Origin: CAZWRV01 sp964636325
GTDB lineage: Bacteria; Verrucomicrobiota; Lentisphaeria; Victivallales; GWF2-50-93
DNA: 64,000 nt
Assembly (NCBI GenBank): GCA_964636325.1
Contig: CAZWRV010000027.1
Span: forward strand, 1 to 64,000
Reading direction: 5' to 3'
Part shown: one piece after another, positions 16,367 through 23,978 of the stretch
Layout: each line of letters opens with the position of its first letter
Position numbering within the stretch: the stretch's first letter is position 1
Position numbers and translations under genes: made by a program
Notes under the pieces: generated by a model
Seen by the model: the letters and a program-made list of their open reading frames with translations, nothing else
Told to the model about the DNA's origin: nothing
Databases searched by the model: none

Positions 16367-17697
16367 CCGGGGCGTGGACAAGGGATGACGCCTTCTGCTG
16401 GGTGGACGACTACTTTGCCTGCGTAAAGGGGCACTTCGAAGTGCGCGAGGCAGACAGCCTCCTGATGATTCTCCCCAATCGGGCGGTCAAGCTCAATGCG
16501 ACAGCTCTGACGATTCTCAAGTTCCTGAAAAACGGCGGAAGCGTCGGGCAGATATTGGAATCTTTCCCCTCGCAAGACAAGGATGCCAGGAGGATGCAGA
16601 CGTTCCATTTCCTCTGCGACTTCCGCAGCCTGATGAGCGGATGCCTCGGCGAAGGAAGGAACCGGAAGGCCGTGGAAATCCAGCCACACGGCGCAACGTT
16701 CAACACGCTTCCAGTCCTCTCGGAAATCGCCGTGACATACCGGTGCAACCTTAAGTGCCGCTTCTGCTATGCGTCCTGCGGATGCGGAATCGGAAAGGGA
16801 AGCTGCGACGAGATGTCGGCCTCGGATATTTCCGAAGTGCTCCGGAAGATACGCGGAGACGCGCAGGTGCCGTCGGTGAGCATAACCGGAGGCGAGCCGC
16901 TTCTCAGAAACGATCTGGAACTGATTGTGGCGGAAGCTGTTGCAATCGGGCTTAGGGCGAACCTGATAAGCAACGGGACGCTGATGACTTCGGAGCTTGC
17001 CGTGGAGCTGAAGGCTGCGGGCCTCGCGTCGGCGCAGATTTCCCTGGAGGGGCCGGACGCCGCGACGCATGATTCTCTAACAGCAGTCGCCGGCTCCTTC
17101 GAGAAGACGGTCGCGGGGATCAATGCCTTGAAGGGTGCCGGAATACATGTCCATACGAATACTACTGTCAGCGCTGGGAACTGCCGGAAACTGCCGGAAC
17201 TAGTGCGATTCGCAGCGTCGCTCGGGATGAAAAGGATATCGATGAACCTGATAATTCCGTCCGGCAGCGCATTGGACAGGGAACTCCAGGTCCCCTACAG
17301 CGGGACATGGAGCGCGATAGAGCCGGCCCGCGCCGAAGCCCGAAGGCTCGGGATCGAATTCATGTGGTATTCGCCGACTCCGATGTGCATCATGAATCCG
17401 ATCGCGGAAGGCCTGGGGAACAAGAGCTGCGCGGCCTGCGACGGCCTGCTCAGCGTGGCTCCTAACGGCGATGTGCTGCCTTGCTCGAGCTGTCCGGAAC
17501 CGGTGGGGAACTTGCTGCGCCAGCCGTTCCAGGAAGTATGGAACTCCGCGTCCGCGCTGTTCTACCGCCGCAAGGAATATGCGCCCGCCGAATGCGCCGG
17601 ATGCGCGAAGTTCCTGGCCTGCGCCGGCGCCTGCCCGCTCTACTGGTCGGCGATGGGGACCAGTGAGCTCGCATCAATGCCGCATCAAATGAGCTAA
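16363..17697 (+). CDS. radical SAM/SPASM peptide-modifying enzyme with N-terminal PqqD-like domain
   Basis: This protein is 444 aa from a TTG at 16363, which overlaps the upstream TGA (TTGA) and follows GAGCGGGGG. An upstream in-frame ATG lies inside the previous gene and is less likely. Residues about 20-90 (FEVREADSLLMILPNRAVKLN) resemble a PqqD-type peptide-recognition domain. The radical SAM cluster motif is C128-x3-C132-x2-C135 (RCNLKCRFCY), then SITGGEPLL. The C-terminal SPASM region has many Cys (SCAACDGLLSVAPNGDVLPCSSC, then CAGCAKFLACAGACPLYW) for auxiliary Fe-S clusters. Such enzymes form thioether or other crosslinks in ribosomal peptides. Coupling to the CHSA-tail gene makes that tail the obvious candidate target. 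It converges with the next gene by a 3-bp stop overlap. Confidence 0.9.
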   Translation: MTGAWTRDDAFCWVDDYFACVKGHFEVREADSLLMILPNRAVKLNATALTILKFLKNGGSVGQILESFPSQDKDARRMQTFHFLCDFRSLMSGCLGEGRNRKAVEIQPHGATFNTLPVLSEIAVTYRCNLKCRFCYASCGCGIGKGSCDEMSASDISEVLRKIRGDAQVPSVSITGGEPLLRNDLELIVAEAVAIGLRANLISNGTLMTSELAVELKAAGLASAQISLEGPDAATHDSLTAVAGSFEKTVAGINALKGAGIHVHTNTTVSAGNCRKLPELVRFAASLGMKRISMNLIIPSGSALDRELQVPYSGTWSAIEPARAEARRLGIEFMWYSPTPMCIMNPIAEGLGNKSCAACDGLLSVAPNGDVLPCSSCPEPVGNLLRQPFQEVWNSASALFYRRKEYAPAECAGCAKFLACAGACPLYWSAMGTSELASMPHQMS

Positions 17698-18200
17698 TAT
17701 CCCCGCTGGGCTGTTTTCGCCTTCAGGTAGAAGTCGTCAAAGGCGCCCTGCTCCCTTGAGAACTCCTCGACCACAAAGTCCCTCTCGGGCCTGAGATTCT
17801 GCCTTTCCAGCTTCTCGACTATCATTTCGAGCAGGTGTATCGGCGGCACCTCCCTGACCGACTCCGGAACCGGCAGGCTTCTTGAACAATATATCCAGAG
17901 GCGGTTCTCGCCTTCGGATATGAACGCATAATAATTCGCCCCCTTCATGCTGAATACATACTCGCTGGCCGGCTTGCTTCCTACGTGGGACGGATGTTTG
18001 ACGACCTTGAGCCTGGAGATGTTGCCTTCCTTCTGGATCGCCTTGAACACGCTATAGAACTTGTCGACCTGGAAGGTCTTAGGGTAGATGTAAATCTCAG
18101 TGGGGTAGCCCTTGGAGAGGCATGACGCCAGCATGGCGCAGAGGGTGATGAGCGCGGCGGAAACAATCGCCATGGCCTTCCTAGAAAATCGGATTTTCAT
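17694..18200 (-). CDS. putative lipoprotein, paralogue 2 of a tandem pair
   Basis: This protein is 168 aa from ATG 18200. Its signal peptide ends in CAMLASC, a good lipobox. The mature domain begins TEIYIYPKTFQVDKFYSVFKAI, which aligns with TIYLTPKSAKVDVFYEIL of the gene just upstream. Shared lines continue (SEYVFSMKGANYYAF against RTYVFTMAGQEYRVS, then LLEMIVEKLE against LLELIRKEME). The start lies 20 bp inside the upstream gene, so the two are translated from one message. No family is recognised. The stop overlaps that of the convergent radical SAM gene. Confidence 0.75.
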   Translation of the reverse strand: MKIRFSRKAMAIVSAALITLCAMLASCLSKGYPTEIYIYPKTFQVDKFYSVFKAIQKEGNISRLKVVKHPSHVGSKPASEYVFSMKGANYYAFISEGENRLWIYCSRSLPVPESVREVPPIHLLEMIVEKLERQNLRPERDFVVEEFSREQGAFDDFYLKAKTAQRGY

Positions 18201-18606
18201 ATGCGATTCTTTCAATCTTCACATCTTCCTGCTTGATGCCTTTCGCCTCCATCTCCTTCCTTATAAGTTCCAGAAGGCCCGCCGGTGAAGAACCGTCGGT
18301 ACAGGACAGCCGGAGGACGTTCTTCCTGGAGAAGGCCGAGACCCGGTATTCCTGGCCGGCCATGGTGAAGACGTAGGTTCTCCGCGGATCGCCTTCGTCA
18401 TTGGACACTTCCAGCTTCTGGACGTCCGCGCCCCTGATGGCGTTGTCGAGGATTTCATAGAACACGTCCACCTTGGCGGACTTGGGGGTCAGATAAATCG
18501 TCTGTGAATACGAATAGGTATGGCATGAGAGGAGGGCGGCGCAGATGGCCGCCGGAACTAAGAAGCAGGCAAGAAGCCTGGGTATCTGTGGATTTTTCAC
18601 GCGCAT
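18181..18606 (-). CDS. putative lipoprotein, paralogue 1 of a tandem pair
   Basis: This protein is 141 aa from ATG 18606; the frame remains open further upstream, but only this start gives a signal peptide (LLACFLVPAAICAALLSC, lipobox Cys after LLS). The small alpha/beta domain contains TIYLTPKSAKVDVFYEIL, TYVFTMAGQEYRVS and LLELIRKEMEAKG. It is a clear relative of the following gene, and they overlap by 20 bp. Its function is unknown. The glycerate kinase gene ends 19 bp upstream, so the pair may be the tail of the operon running from 22706. Confidence 0.75.
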   Translation of the reverse strand: MRVKNPQIPRLLACFLVPAAICAALLSCHTYSYSQTIYLTPKSAKVDVFYEILDNAIRGADVQKLEVSNDEGDPRRTYVFTMAGQEYRVSAFSRKNVLRLSCTDGSSPAGLLELIRKEMEAKGIKQEDVKIERIAYENPIF

Positions 18607-18625
18607 GTTCTCTTTTGAGCCAATT

Positions 18626-19816
18626 TCAAAATACTGTTGGGCGCCGCAAAGTACTTTTCCCCTTTCCTTTCCGGCAACCCATATTGCGAAGCGCCGAAAC
18701 CAGGCCGGCGATCTGGGCGCAGGCGTCCGCGAGCAGTTCCGCGGCGTTCGCCGAGGCATGTTCGAGCGTGCAAGGTCCGGGGCATATTGAGAATATAGCA
18801 TGGCATCCGGCATTGTGAAGCTGCCCGAGTGCGCCGGTTCTGGCTCCGCAGACTGCGATGCATGGTACGCCGCGCGCCTTTGCGAATTTCGCGACTTCGG
18901 CGGGGGCCTTGCCGAAGACTGTCTGGGAATCGATGCGGCCCTCGCCGGTGACTATGAGGTCGGCACCTTTCAGCTTATCGCTCAGGTCTATAAGATCTAA
19001 GACGAGTTCCGCGCCTCTCCTGAGCTTCGCATTGAAGAATGCGGCCATGCCGGCGCCCATTCCGCCGGCGGCGCCTCCGCCCTTTATGGAGGCGACGTCT
19101 GTTCCGAGCTGTTTCTTGATGACGGCCGCGAGGTTTGCGAGCCCCATCTCCAGCTCCTCAACATCAGCCGGGGACGCGCCTTTCTGAGGGGCGTAAACCC
19201 TTGCGGCACCGTCAGGCCCGAGAAGCGGATTTTCGACGTCGCAGACTATTTCAAAGGATATTCCGTGGGCTGGCCCCGTTCCTTCAGGTGCCTTGATGGC
19301 GCGTATGCTGCGCAGTGTTGCACCGCAGGGGACGAGATCGTTCCCGTCCGGATCCAGGAACTTCCATCCGAGTGCGGCCGCCGCGCCGACGCCGCCGTCG
19401 CATGTGGCGCTGCCGCCGATTCCGAGGATGATTTTCCGGACTCCCGATGCGGCCGCATGCCTTATGAGTTCACCGGTCCCCATCGTCGAGGCCGCCATCG
19501 GATTGCGTTCGTCTTCCTTGAGGAGTGCGAGGCCAGAGGCCGTCGCCATTTCGATGACAGCGGTCCGGCCGACGTCCACCAGCGCGAATTCCGCGGAAAC
19601 TTTCCTTCCGAGTGGATCCGAGACTTCGGCGGATACGATTCTGCCGCCCATGATTTCGGCGAGGACGTCCACCAGTCCGTCGCCGCCGTCGGAGACCGGG
19701 GCGGCCAGAAGTTCTGCGTCCGGCATCACCCGCCTGAATCCGCGGGCCATGGCGGCCGCGGCGGCCGTCGCGCTCAGCGACCCCTTGAATGCGTTTGGAG
19801 CCAAAACGATCTTCAT
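18626..19816 (-). CDS. glycerate kinase (GlxK/GarK family)
   Basis: This 396-aa kinase phosphorylates glycerate, usually to 2-phosphoglycerate in this family. It begins with the diagnostic MKIVLAPNAFKGSLSA. It contains APVSDGGDGLVDVL, DPLGRKVSAEFAL, TMGTGELIRHA, ILGIGGSATCDGGVGAA, IKGGGAAGGMGAG and LIVTGEGRIDSQT, all in family order. The C-terminal 20 residues are longer than usual and basic. It starts 10 bp after aroA ends, within a same-strand run. Its metabolic partner, such as tartronate semialdehyde reductase, is not in the window. Confidence 0.92.
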   Translation of the reverse strand: MKIVLAPNAFKGSLSATAAAAAMARGFRRVMPDAELLAAPVSDGGDGLVDVLAEIMGGRIVSAEVSDPLGRKVSAEFALVDVGRTAVIEMATASGLALLKEDERNPMAASTMGTGELIRHAAASGVRKIILGIGGSATCDGGVGAAAALGWKFLDPDGNDLVPCGATLRSIRAIKAPEGTGPAHGISFEIVCDVENPLLGPDGAARVYAPQKGASPADVEELEMGLANLAAVIKKQLGTDVASIKGGGAAGGMGAGMAAFFNAKLRRGAELVLDLIDLSDKLKGADLIVTGEGRIDSQTVFGKAPAEVAKFAKARGVPCIAVCGARTGALGQLHNAGCHAIFSICPGPCTLEHASANAAELLADACAQIAGLVSALRNMGCRKGKGKSTLRRPTVF

Positions 19817-19826
19817 GGGTGGAAAG

Positions 19827-21098
19827 TCAAACGAATTCGATGTTTGCGCCCAGCCTCCTGAAGTCGTCGTAGAAGGCGGGATAGGTGACGGATGCGGACT
19901 CGGCCTGGCTTATGGTGCTGTCGCCGTCGGCGCCCATGGCTGCGATCGCGAGCGCCATGGCGATGCGGTGGTCGGCATAGCTTTCCAGGGCGGCGCCGCG
20001 GAGACGGGATTGTGCGACTACCAGGCCGTCCGGAAGTTCTGCGACATCGGCGCCCATCTTTTTAAGCTCGCGTGCCATGCATGCGATCCGGTCGGTCTCC
20101 TTGATCCTGGCCTGGGGGACGTTCCGCAGCGTTGTCCGCCCCTTCGCGAAGCATCCGACTACGGCCATGGCCGGCAGGGCGTCCGGCGTCGCGTTCATGT
20201 CGATGTCTATCCCGGAGAGATCAGCGCCGGGACGGACGACCGTGAAATCCTTCCCCCTTGCGACCTGCATCCCCATCATTTCCAGATACTTGAATACTTC
20301 CTTGTCGCCCTGCCTGTCGGAGAAGTCGAGATTCTTGATTCTTATCTCCCCGCCGGTGACCGCGGCCGCCGCGAGCGGAAACGTCGCGGTGGAGAAGTCC
20401 GCGGGGATAGTCTTGTCGAAGGCCGCGTATTTCTGTCCGCCGGGAATGCGGAATGCAGACAGCGAGCCGTCGTATTCCATTTTTGTCTTCTGCGAGGCGA
20501 GCCAGTCGAGGGTTATTTCGAGGTATGGCCGTTCATTGAGTCCTGTGACTGATATTTCCGTGTCGGCCTGGGCCAGCGGGGCGGCCATGATCAGGGCGGT
20601 GACGAACTGCGAGGACCGTCCCTCCACGGAAGTCCGTCCGCCCTTCTGGGGGCCTGTGACGGAAAGCGGGCACCTTCCGCCTGTAGACGATGTTTTCACC
20701 CCGAGCTTCTCAAGAGCCGATAGAAGCTGCCCCATCGGCCGGGTCCTCAGGGACGAGTCGCCGTCGAATGAGACGCTGAACGGGCCGAGCGAGGCCAGAG
20801 CGGTGAAAATCCTAAGCGAAGTCCCTGAGTTGCCGAGATCGATGCATCCTTTTTTCGGAGGCCGCAGATTTCCTGAGACGCCGCCGATCTCCCATAGTTC
20901 TTCCCCTGCGTCGATAGACGCGCCGAGCGCGGCCGCGGCGTCCAGGCTAGACATTGTGTCCCCCGAAAAGAGAGGGCCGCGTATCTTGGAGACTCCGTCG
21001 GCCATTGCAGCGAACGCGACCGCCCGGATGGTGTGCGACTTGGAGCCGGGGACGGATATCTCGCCGGCGAGCCTGCTTTTTCTGACCAGCGCCTTCAT
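19827..21098 (-). CDS. aroA: 3-phosphoshikimate 1-carboxyvinyltransferase (EPSP synthase)
   Basis: This 423-aa enzyme of the shikimate pathway transfers enolpyruvate from PEP to shikimate 3-phosphate. Motifs in order are VPGSKSHTIRAVAFAA (substrate-binding SKS), LGNSGTSLR, FDGDSSLRTRPMGQL, QFVTALIMAAPLA, PADFSTATFPLAAA and KETDRIACMARELKKMGA. Length is typical. It follows the LptF/G gene by 9 bp and precedes the glycerate kinase by 10 bp, which suggests one transcript, although the pathways are unrelated. Confidence 0.96.
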   Translation of the reverse strand: MKALVRKSRLAGEISVPGSKSHTIRAVAFAAMADGVSKIRGPLFSGDTMSSLDAAAALGASIDAGEELWEIGGVSGNLRPPKKGCIDLGNSGTSLRIFTALASLGPFSVSFDGDSSLRTRPMGQLLSALEKLGVKTSSTGGRCPLSVTGPQKGGRTSVEGRSSQFVTALIMAAPLAQADTEISVTGLNERPYLEITLDWLASQKTKMEYDGSLSAFRIPGGQKYAAFDKTIPADFSTATFPLAAAAVTGGEIRIKNLDFSDRQGDKEVFKYLEMMGMQVARGKDFTVVRPGADLSGIDIDMNATPDALPAMAVVGCFAKGRTTLRNVPQARIKETDRIACMARELKKMGADVAELPDGLVVAQSRLRGAALESYADHRIAMALAIAAMGADGDSTISQAESASVTYPAFYDDFRRLGANIEFV

Positions 21099-21107
21099 GT
21101 GGGTTCC

Positions 21108-22202
21108 TCAGCTTCTTGCGATCCGGAAAAGATAATACAGTCCGCCGGCCTGGTATACTACGTTCGGAATCCATAGGAGGAGCTGCGGCTGGAATTCGGG
21201 CTTGGAGCTGAACGCCTGGAATATCATTATCGAAATGAAGTAGATGCCGGCCAGCATCACGCTGAGGAAGAGGTTTATGGAAGTCTCCCTCCTGGACGTG
21301 CGGATCGCCAGCGGCAGTCCGATCAGGAGGAAGGCCACCGGGGAAAGGCCGAGGGCGATGCGCTTGTTGAGTTCGACCTCCAGATTGGTGGTCTCCCTCT
21401 TTATGCTCCTGTAGAACTTTGTCGTGCCGAAAAGCTCGTTGAGTGGGAGGTAGCCCGGCTTCTCCCTCAGGGAGAGCTCGTTGAACTTCTTGCCGTAGTT
21501 TATTGTGAACTGGAGTTCCTGGCCGTAGGTCCTGCGCGGGGGCTGGCCGGGGTTCTCATAGGCCACGACGTTTGCCTTTTCGAGGATGATCTTCATGATC
21601 TCGCTCTTCTCGTCCACCTCTATCCTGCCGGTGGACGCGTGGATGTCCTGCTGTATGCGCTGGCGGTTCCTGCTGAGCACGTAAACCTGGACTTCCTTGA
21701 GGCCGTTCTCGCCGACGCGGTCGTCGATCATGATGTGCAGGTTCTCGTATTCGATCTGCCTTCCGGGCTCGAGGATGGCGAGAGGGTGCTTGACGCCGAC
21801 GGTCCTGACGAGCAGCCTGCCCTTCGCCGCGAACTCAGGGGCGATCATGAGCTGTAGCCAGAGGCAGAGGCATGTCATCAGGAAGGCTATGATTATCGTC
21901 GGGGATATTATCTGCAGAATGGAAATGCCGCATGCGCGCATGGCGGTGATCTCGTTGTCCGCCGACATCCTGCCGAAGATGAGCATGACCGAGACCAGTA
22001 TGCTTACGGGCAGGGTGATCGCGAGCGCGGTAGGAAGGATGTAGACAAGGAACATGCAGGCCGATATGACGGGTATGCCCTGCGAGATGTATTCGAATAT
22101 CTTGATGAGGTGGACGCCCATCATCCCGAACGTGAGGACGATTATCGCGATCGCTCCGGTCGAGAGGATGCTGCTGGTCACATAGATGTTAAGAGTCTTC
22201 AA
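21108..22202 (-). CDS. LptF/LptG-family permease
   Basis: This 364-aa inner-membrane protein of the YjgP/YjgQ family is part of the LptB2FG transporter that extracts lipopolysaccharide for export. Three N-terminal membrane helices (about 10-35, 50-80 and 95-125), a periplasmic beta-jellyroll region (about 130-260) and three C-terminal helices are visible, in the family layout. The line FGRMSADNEITAMRACGIS is the coupling region. The start is a TTG at 22202, preceded by AAGGA and only 3 bp after the previous stop, so translation is coupled. Whether it is LptF or LptG cannot be decided here; the partner is elsewhere. Confidence 0.9.
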   Translation of the reverse strand: MKTLNIYVTSSILSTGAIAIIVLTFGMMGVHLIKIFEYISQGIPVISACMFLVYILPTALAITLPVSILVSVMLIFGRMSADNEITAMRACGISILQIISPTIIIAFLMTCLCLWLQLMIAPEFAAKGRLLVRTVGVKHPLAILEPGRQIEYENLHIMIDDRVGENGLKEVQVYVLSRNRQRIQQDIHASTGRIEVDEKSEIMKIILEKANVVAYENPGQPPRRTYGQELQFTINYGKKFNELSLREKPGYLPLNELFGTTKFYRSIKRETTNLEVELNKRIALGLSPVAFLLIGLPLAIRTSRRETSINLFLSVMLAGIYFISIMIFQAFSSKPEFQPQLLLWIPNVVYQAGGLYYLFRIARS

Positions 22203-22205
22203 GGA

Positions 22206-22706
22206 TCAATCCTTCATGAAAGGGGGTATCTCCTTTGCGCCGCCCTTTCCCTGCTGGTGCGGGTCGTTTCCGCCGGCCGCGCCGCCCTTCTTCGCGCCCA
22301 TGCCGGGCTGTCCGCCCTGTCCGCGGGGGGCCATCTCTCCGCCCTGCCCGCGCATTTCCATGTCAATCGCCATCATCGCCTGCATTGGGGCGAGGCCGTA
22401 TTTCTTGCTGAAGGCCTTCGCCTTTTCGCGGACTTCGCTGCAGAGCTTGTTGAGTTCCTGGAGATCGGCCTTGAGCTGCTGGAGCTCCTCGTCGGACAAG
22501 TCCTTGAGCTGGGCGGGCGCTCCGCCCATGCCCATTCCCATGCCCATCGGGCCGCCCTGTCCGCCGGGCCCCATCGGCGCGCCATGACCGCCCTGCCCTC
22601 CCATTCCTCCGCCGCCTGGACCGCCGCCCTGGGGCCCCTGCCCTACTATCGATACTGCTGCTATGAGCGCGACGCATAGTCCGGAGATTGCGATCACCTT
22701 TTTCAT
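22206..22706 (-). CDS. exported Gly/Met/Gln-rich small protein
   Basis: This protein is 166 aa from ATG 22706, which follows a strong GGAGG. The N-terminal signal peptide (KKVIAISGLCVALIAAVSIVG) is followed by a low-complexity Gly/Gln/Met segment. A charged helical central part comes next (LSDEELQQLKADLQELNKLCSEVREKAKAF), with a second Gly/Gln-rich stretch at the C-terminus. The layout recalls small periplasmic helical proteins such as the Spy/CpxP type, but no LTxxQ motif is present, so I leave the family open. It is followed within 4 bp by the LptF/G gene. Confidence 0.72.
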   Translation of the reverse strand: MKKVIAISGLCVALIAAVSIVGQGPQGGGPGGGGMGGQGGHGAPMGPGGQGGPMGMGMGMGGAPAQLKDLSDEELQQLKADLQELNKLCSEVREKAKAFSKKYGLAPMQAMMAIDMEMRGQGGEMAPRGQGGQPGMGAKKGGAAGGNDPHQQGKGGAKEIPPFMKD

Positions 22707-22783
22707 TCCAGCCTCCTCCATTGTAACAATTTCAGTGCAAGCTTCGAATATAGCAGTAGTCCGCCCGTTTTTCCAACCGTGCG

Positions 22784-23914
22784 TCAGGACGGCTTCCTCC
22801 GCGAGAAGAACTTGTGCGCATCCTTGAGCTGGCGCGGTATGTTTATTTTCTGCGGGCATTTCTTGAGGCAGTCGCCGCAGGCGGTGCAGGCGTCGGCCCT
22901 CCTCTCCTTGTCCCAAGCCATCGTCCCGATGCCGTAATAGCTTTCGATCGCGCCCTTTTTCAGCCCGTAGACACGGTATCTGTTGTAGCACTCGAATATC
23001 CGGGGGATCGCCACCTTCTGCGGGCATGGCATGCAGTAGTTGCAGCCGGTGCAGTAGAGGTCGGCAATCCTCTTCATCTTGTCCAAGGCATCCTCCATGA
23101 TCTTCCTTTCGTCCGCGGAGAAATCTCTGCCGGCCGAAACGATCATGAGGTTTTCATCGAGCTGCTGCATCGTGCTCATCCCTGAGAGGGCGACGTCCAC
23201 GCCGGGATTTGCGAGGACGAAGCGCAGCGCCAGCTCCGGCATCCTTTTTATCCCCGGGACTACGCGGCCCAGGACGCTGCTTGCGTCCGCGAGCCTCCCG
23301 CCGCCGACCGGCCCCATGACGACGATGCCGATGCCCTTGGAATGGGCGTATGCGATCCCTTCCTCGAGCCTGCGGTCAATCAGGTTGTACTGGAGGGTGA
23401 TGCATTCGGGGTAGCCTGTGTCGACCAGTTTGAGCAGGCTCTCGTTGCTGTCATGGAAGGAGCAGCATATGTGCCTTATGAGCCCCTGCTCCTTCGCCTT
23501 GATCATCCATTTGGACAATCTGCCCCTTACGGCCTCGTCCCACGATTTCCATGAGATTCCGTGGTGGTTGTATATGTCTATGTAGCTTGTCCTGAGGCGT
23601 TCGAGGCTGTCCTCAAGATTCTTCCACCACTCCTTCTCGCTCTCTCCGTAGTTCGGATTCTTCGTGGAGAGGACGACCTTGCGGCGGATATTTCCAAAGG
23701 CCTCGCCGAGGACGCGCTGGCTGTCGCCCGAGCAGTAGCCGACGGCCGTGTCGAAGTAGTTCACCCCCTGCTCCAGGGCGCGCATGAGCATCGGGATGGC
23801 AAGATCCCTGTCGACATGCATCTTCTCGGCCTCGCCCTTCATTGGAAGGCGCATGCAGCCGAATCCAAGCCTTGAAACCTGAAGCCCTGTCCTGCCCAGC
23901 GGAACATATTTCAT
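22784..23914 (-). CDS. aldo/keto reductase with C-terminal 4Fe-4S domain
   Basis: This 376-aa protein combines an NAD(P)H-dependent aldo/keto reductase barrel with a ferredoxin-like tail. Barrel signs are LGFGCMRLP, the tetrad Asp and Tyr in NYFDTAVGYC, Lys in STKNPN, and His in DIYNHHG. The tail carries YCTGCNYCMPCPQ and ACTACGDCLKKCPQ, enough Cys for two clusters. Proteins of this architecture are common in anaerobes, and their substrates are mostly unknown. It is monocistronic by spacing: 77 bp separate it from the next gene downstream and about 64 bp from the gene upstream. Confidence 0.92.
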   Translation of the reverse strand: MKYVPLGRTGLQVSRLGFGCMRLPMKGEAEKMHVDRDLAIPMLMRALEQGVNYFDTAVGYCSGDSQRVLGEAFGNIRRKVVLSTKNPNYGESEKEWWKNLEDSLERLRTSYIDIYNHHGISWKSWDEAVRGRLSKWMIKAKEQGLIRHICCSFHDSNESLLKLVDTGYPECITLQYNLIDRRLEEGIAYAHSKGIGIVVMGPVGGGRLADASSVLGRVVPGIKRMPELALRFVLANPGVDVALSGMSTMQQLDENLMIVSAGRDFSADERKIMEDALDKMKRIADLYCTGCNYCMPCPQKVAIPRIFECYNRYRVYGLKKGAIESYYGIGTMAWDKERRADACTACGDCLKKCPQKINIPRQLKDAHKFFSRRKPS

Positions 23915-23978
23915 ACAAATCCCCCCTTTTTCAGAATATTGAGAAACAAGAGTCAGCCGTATTCAAAACGCCAATGCT

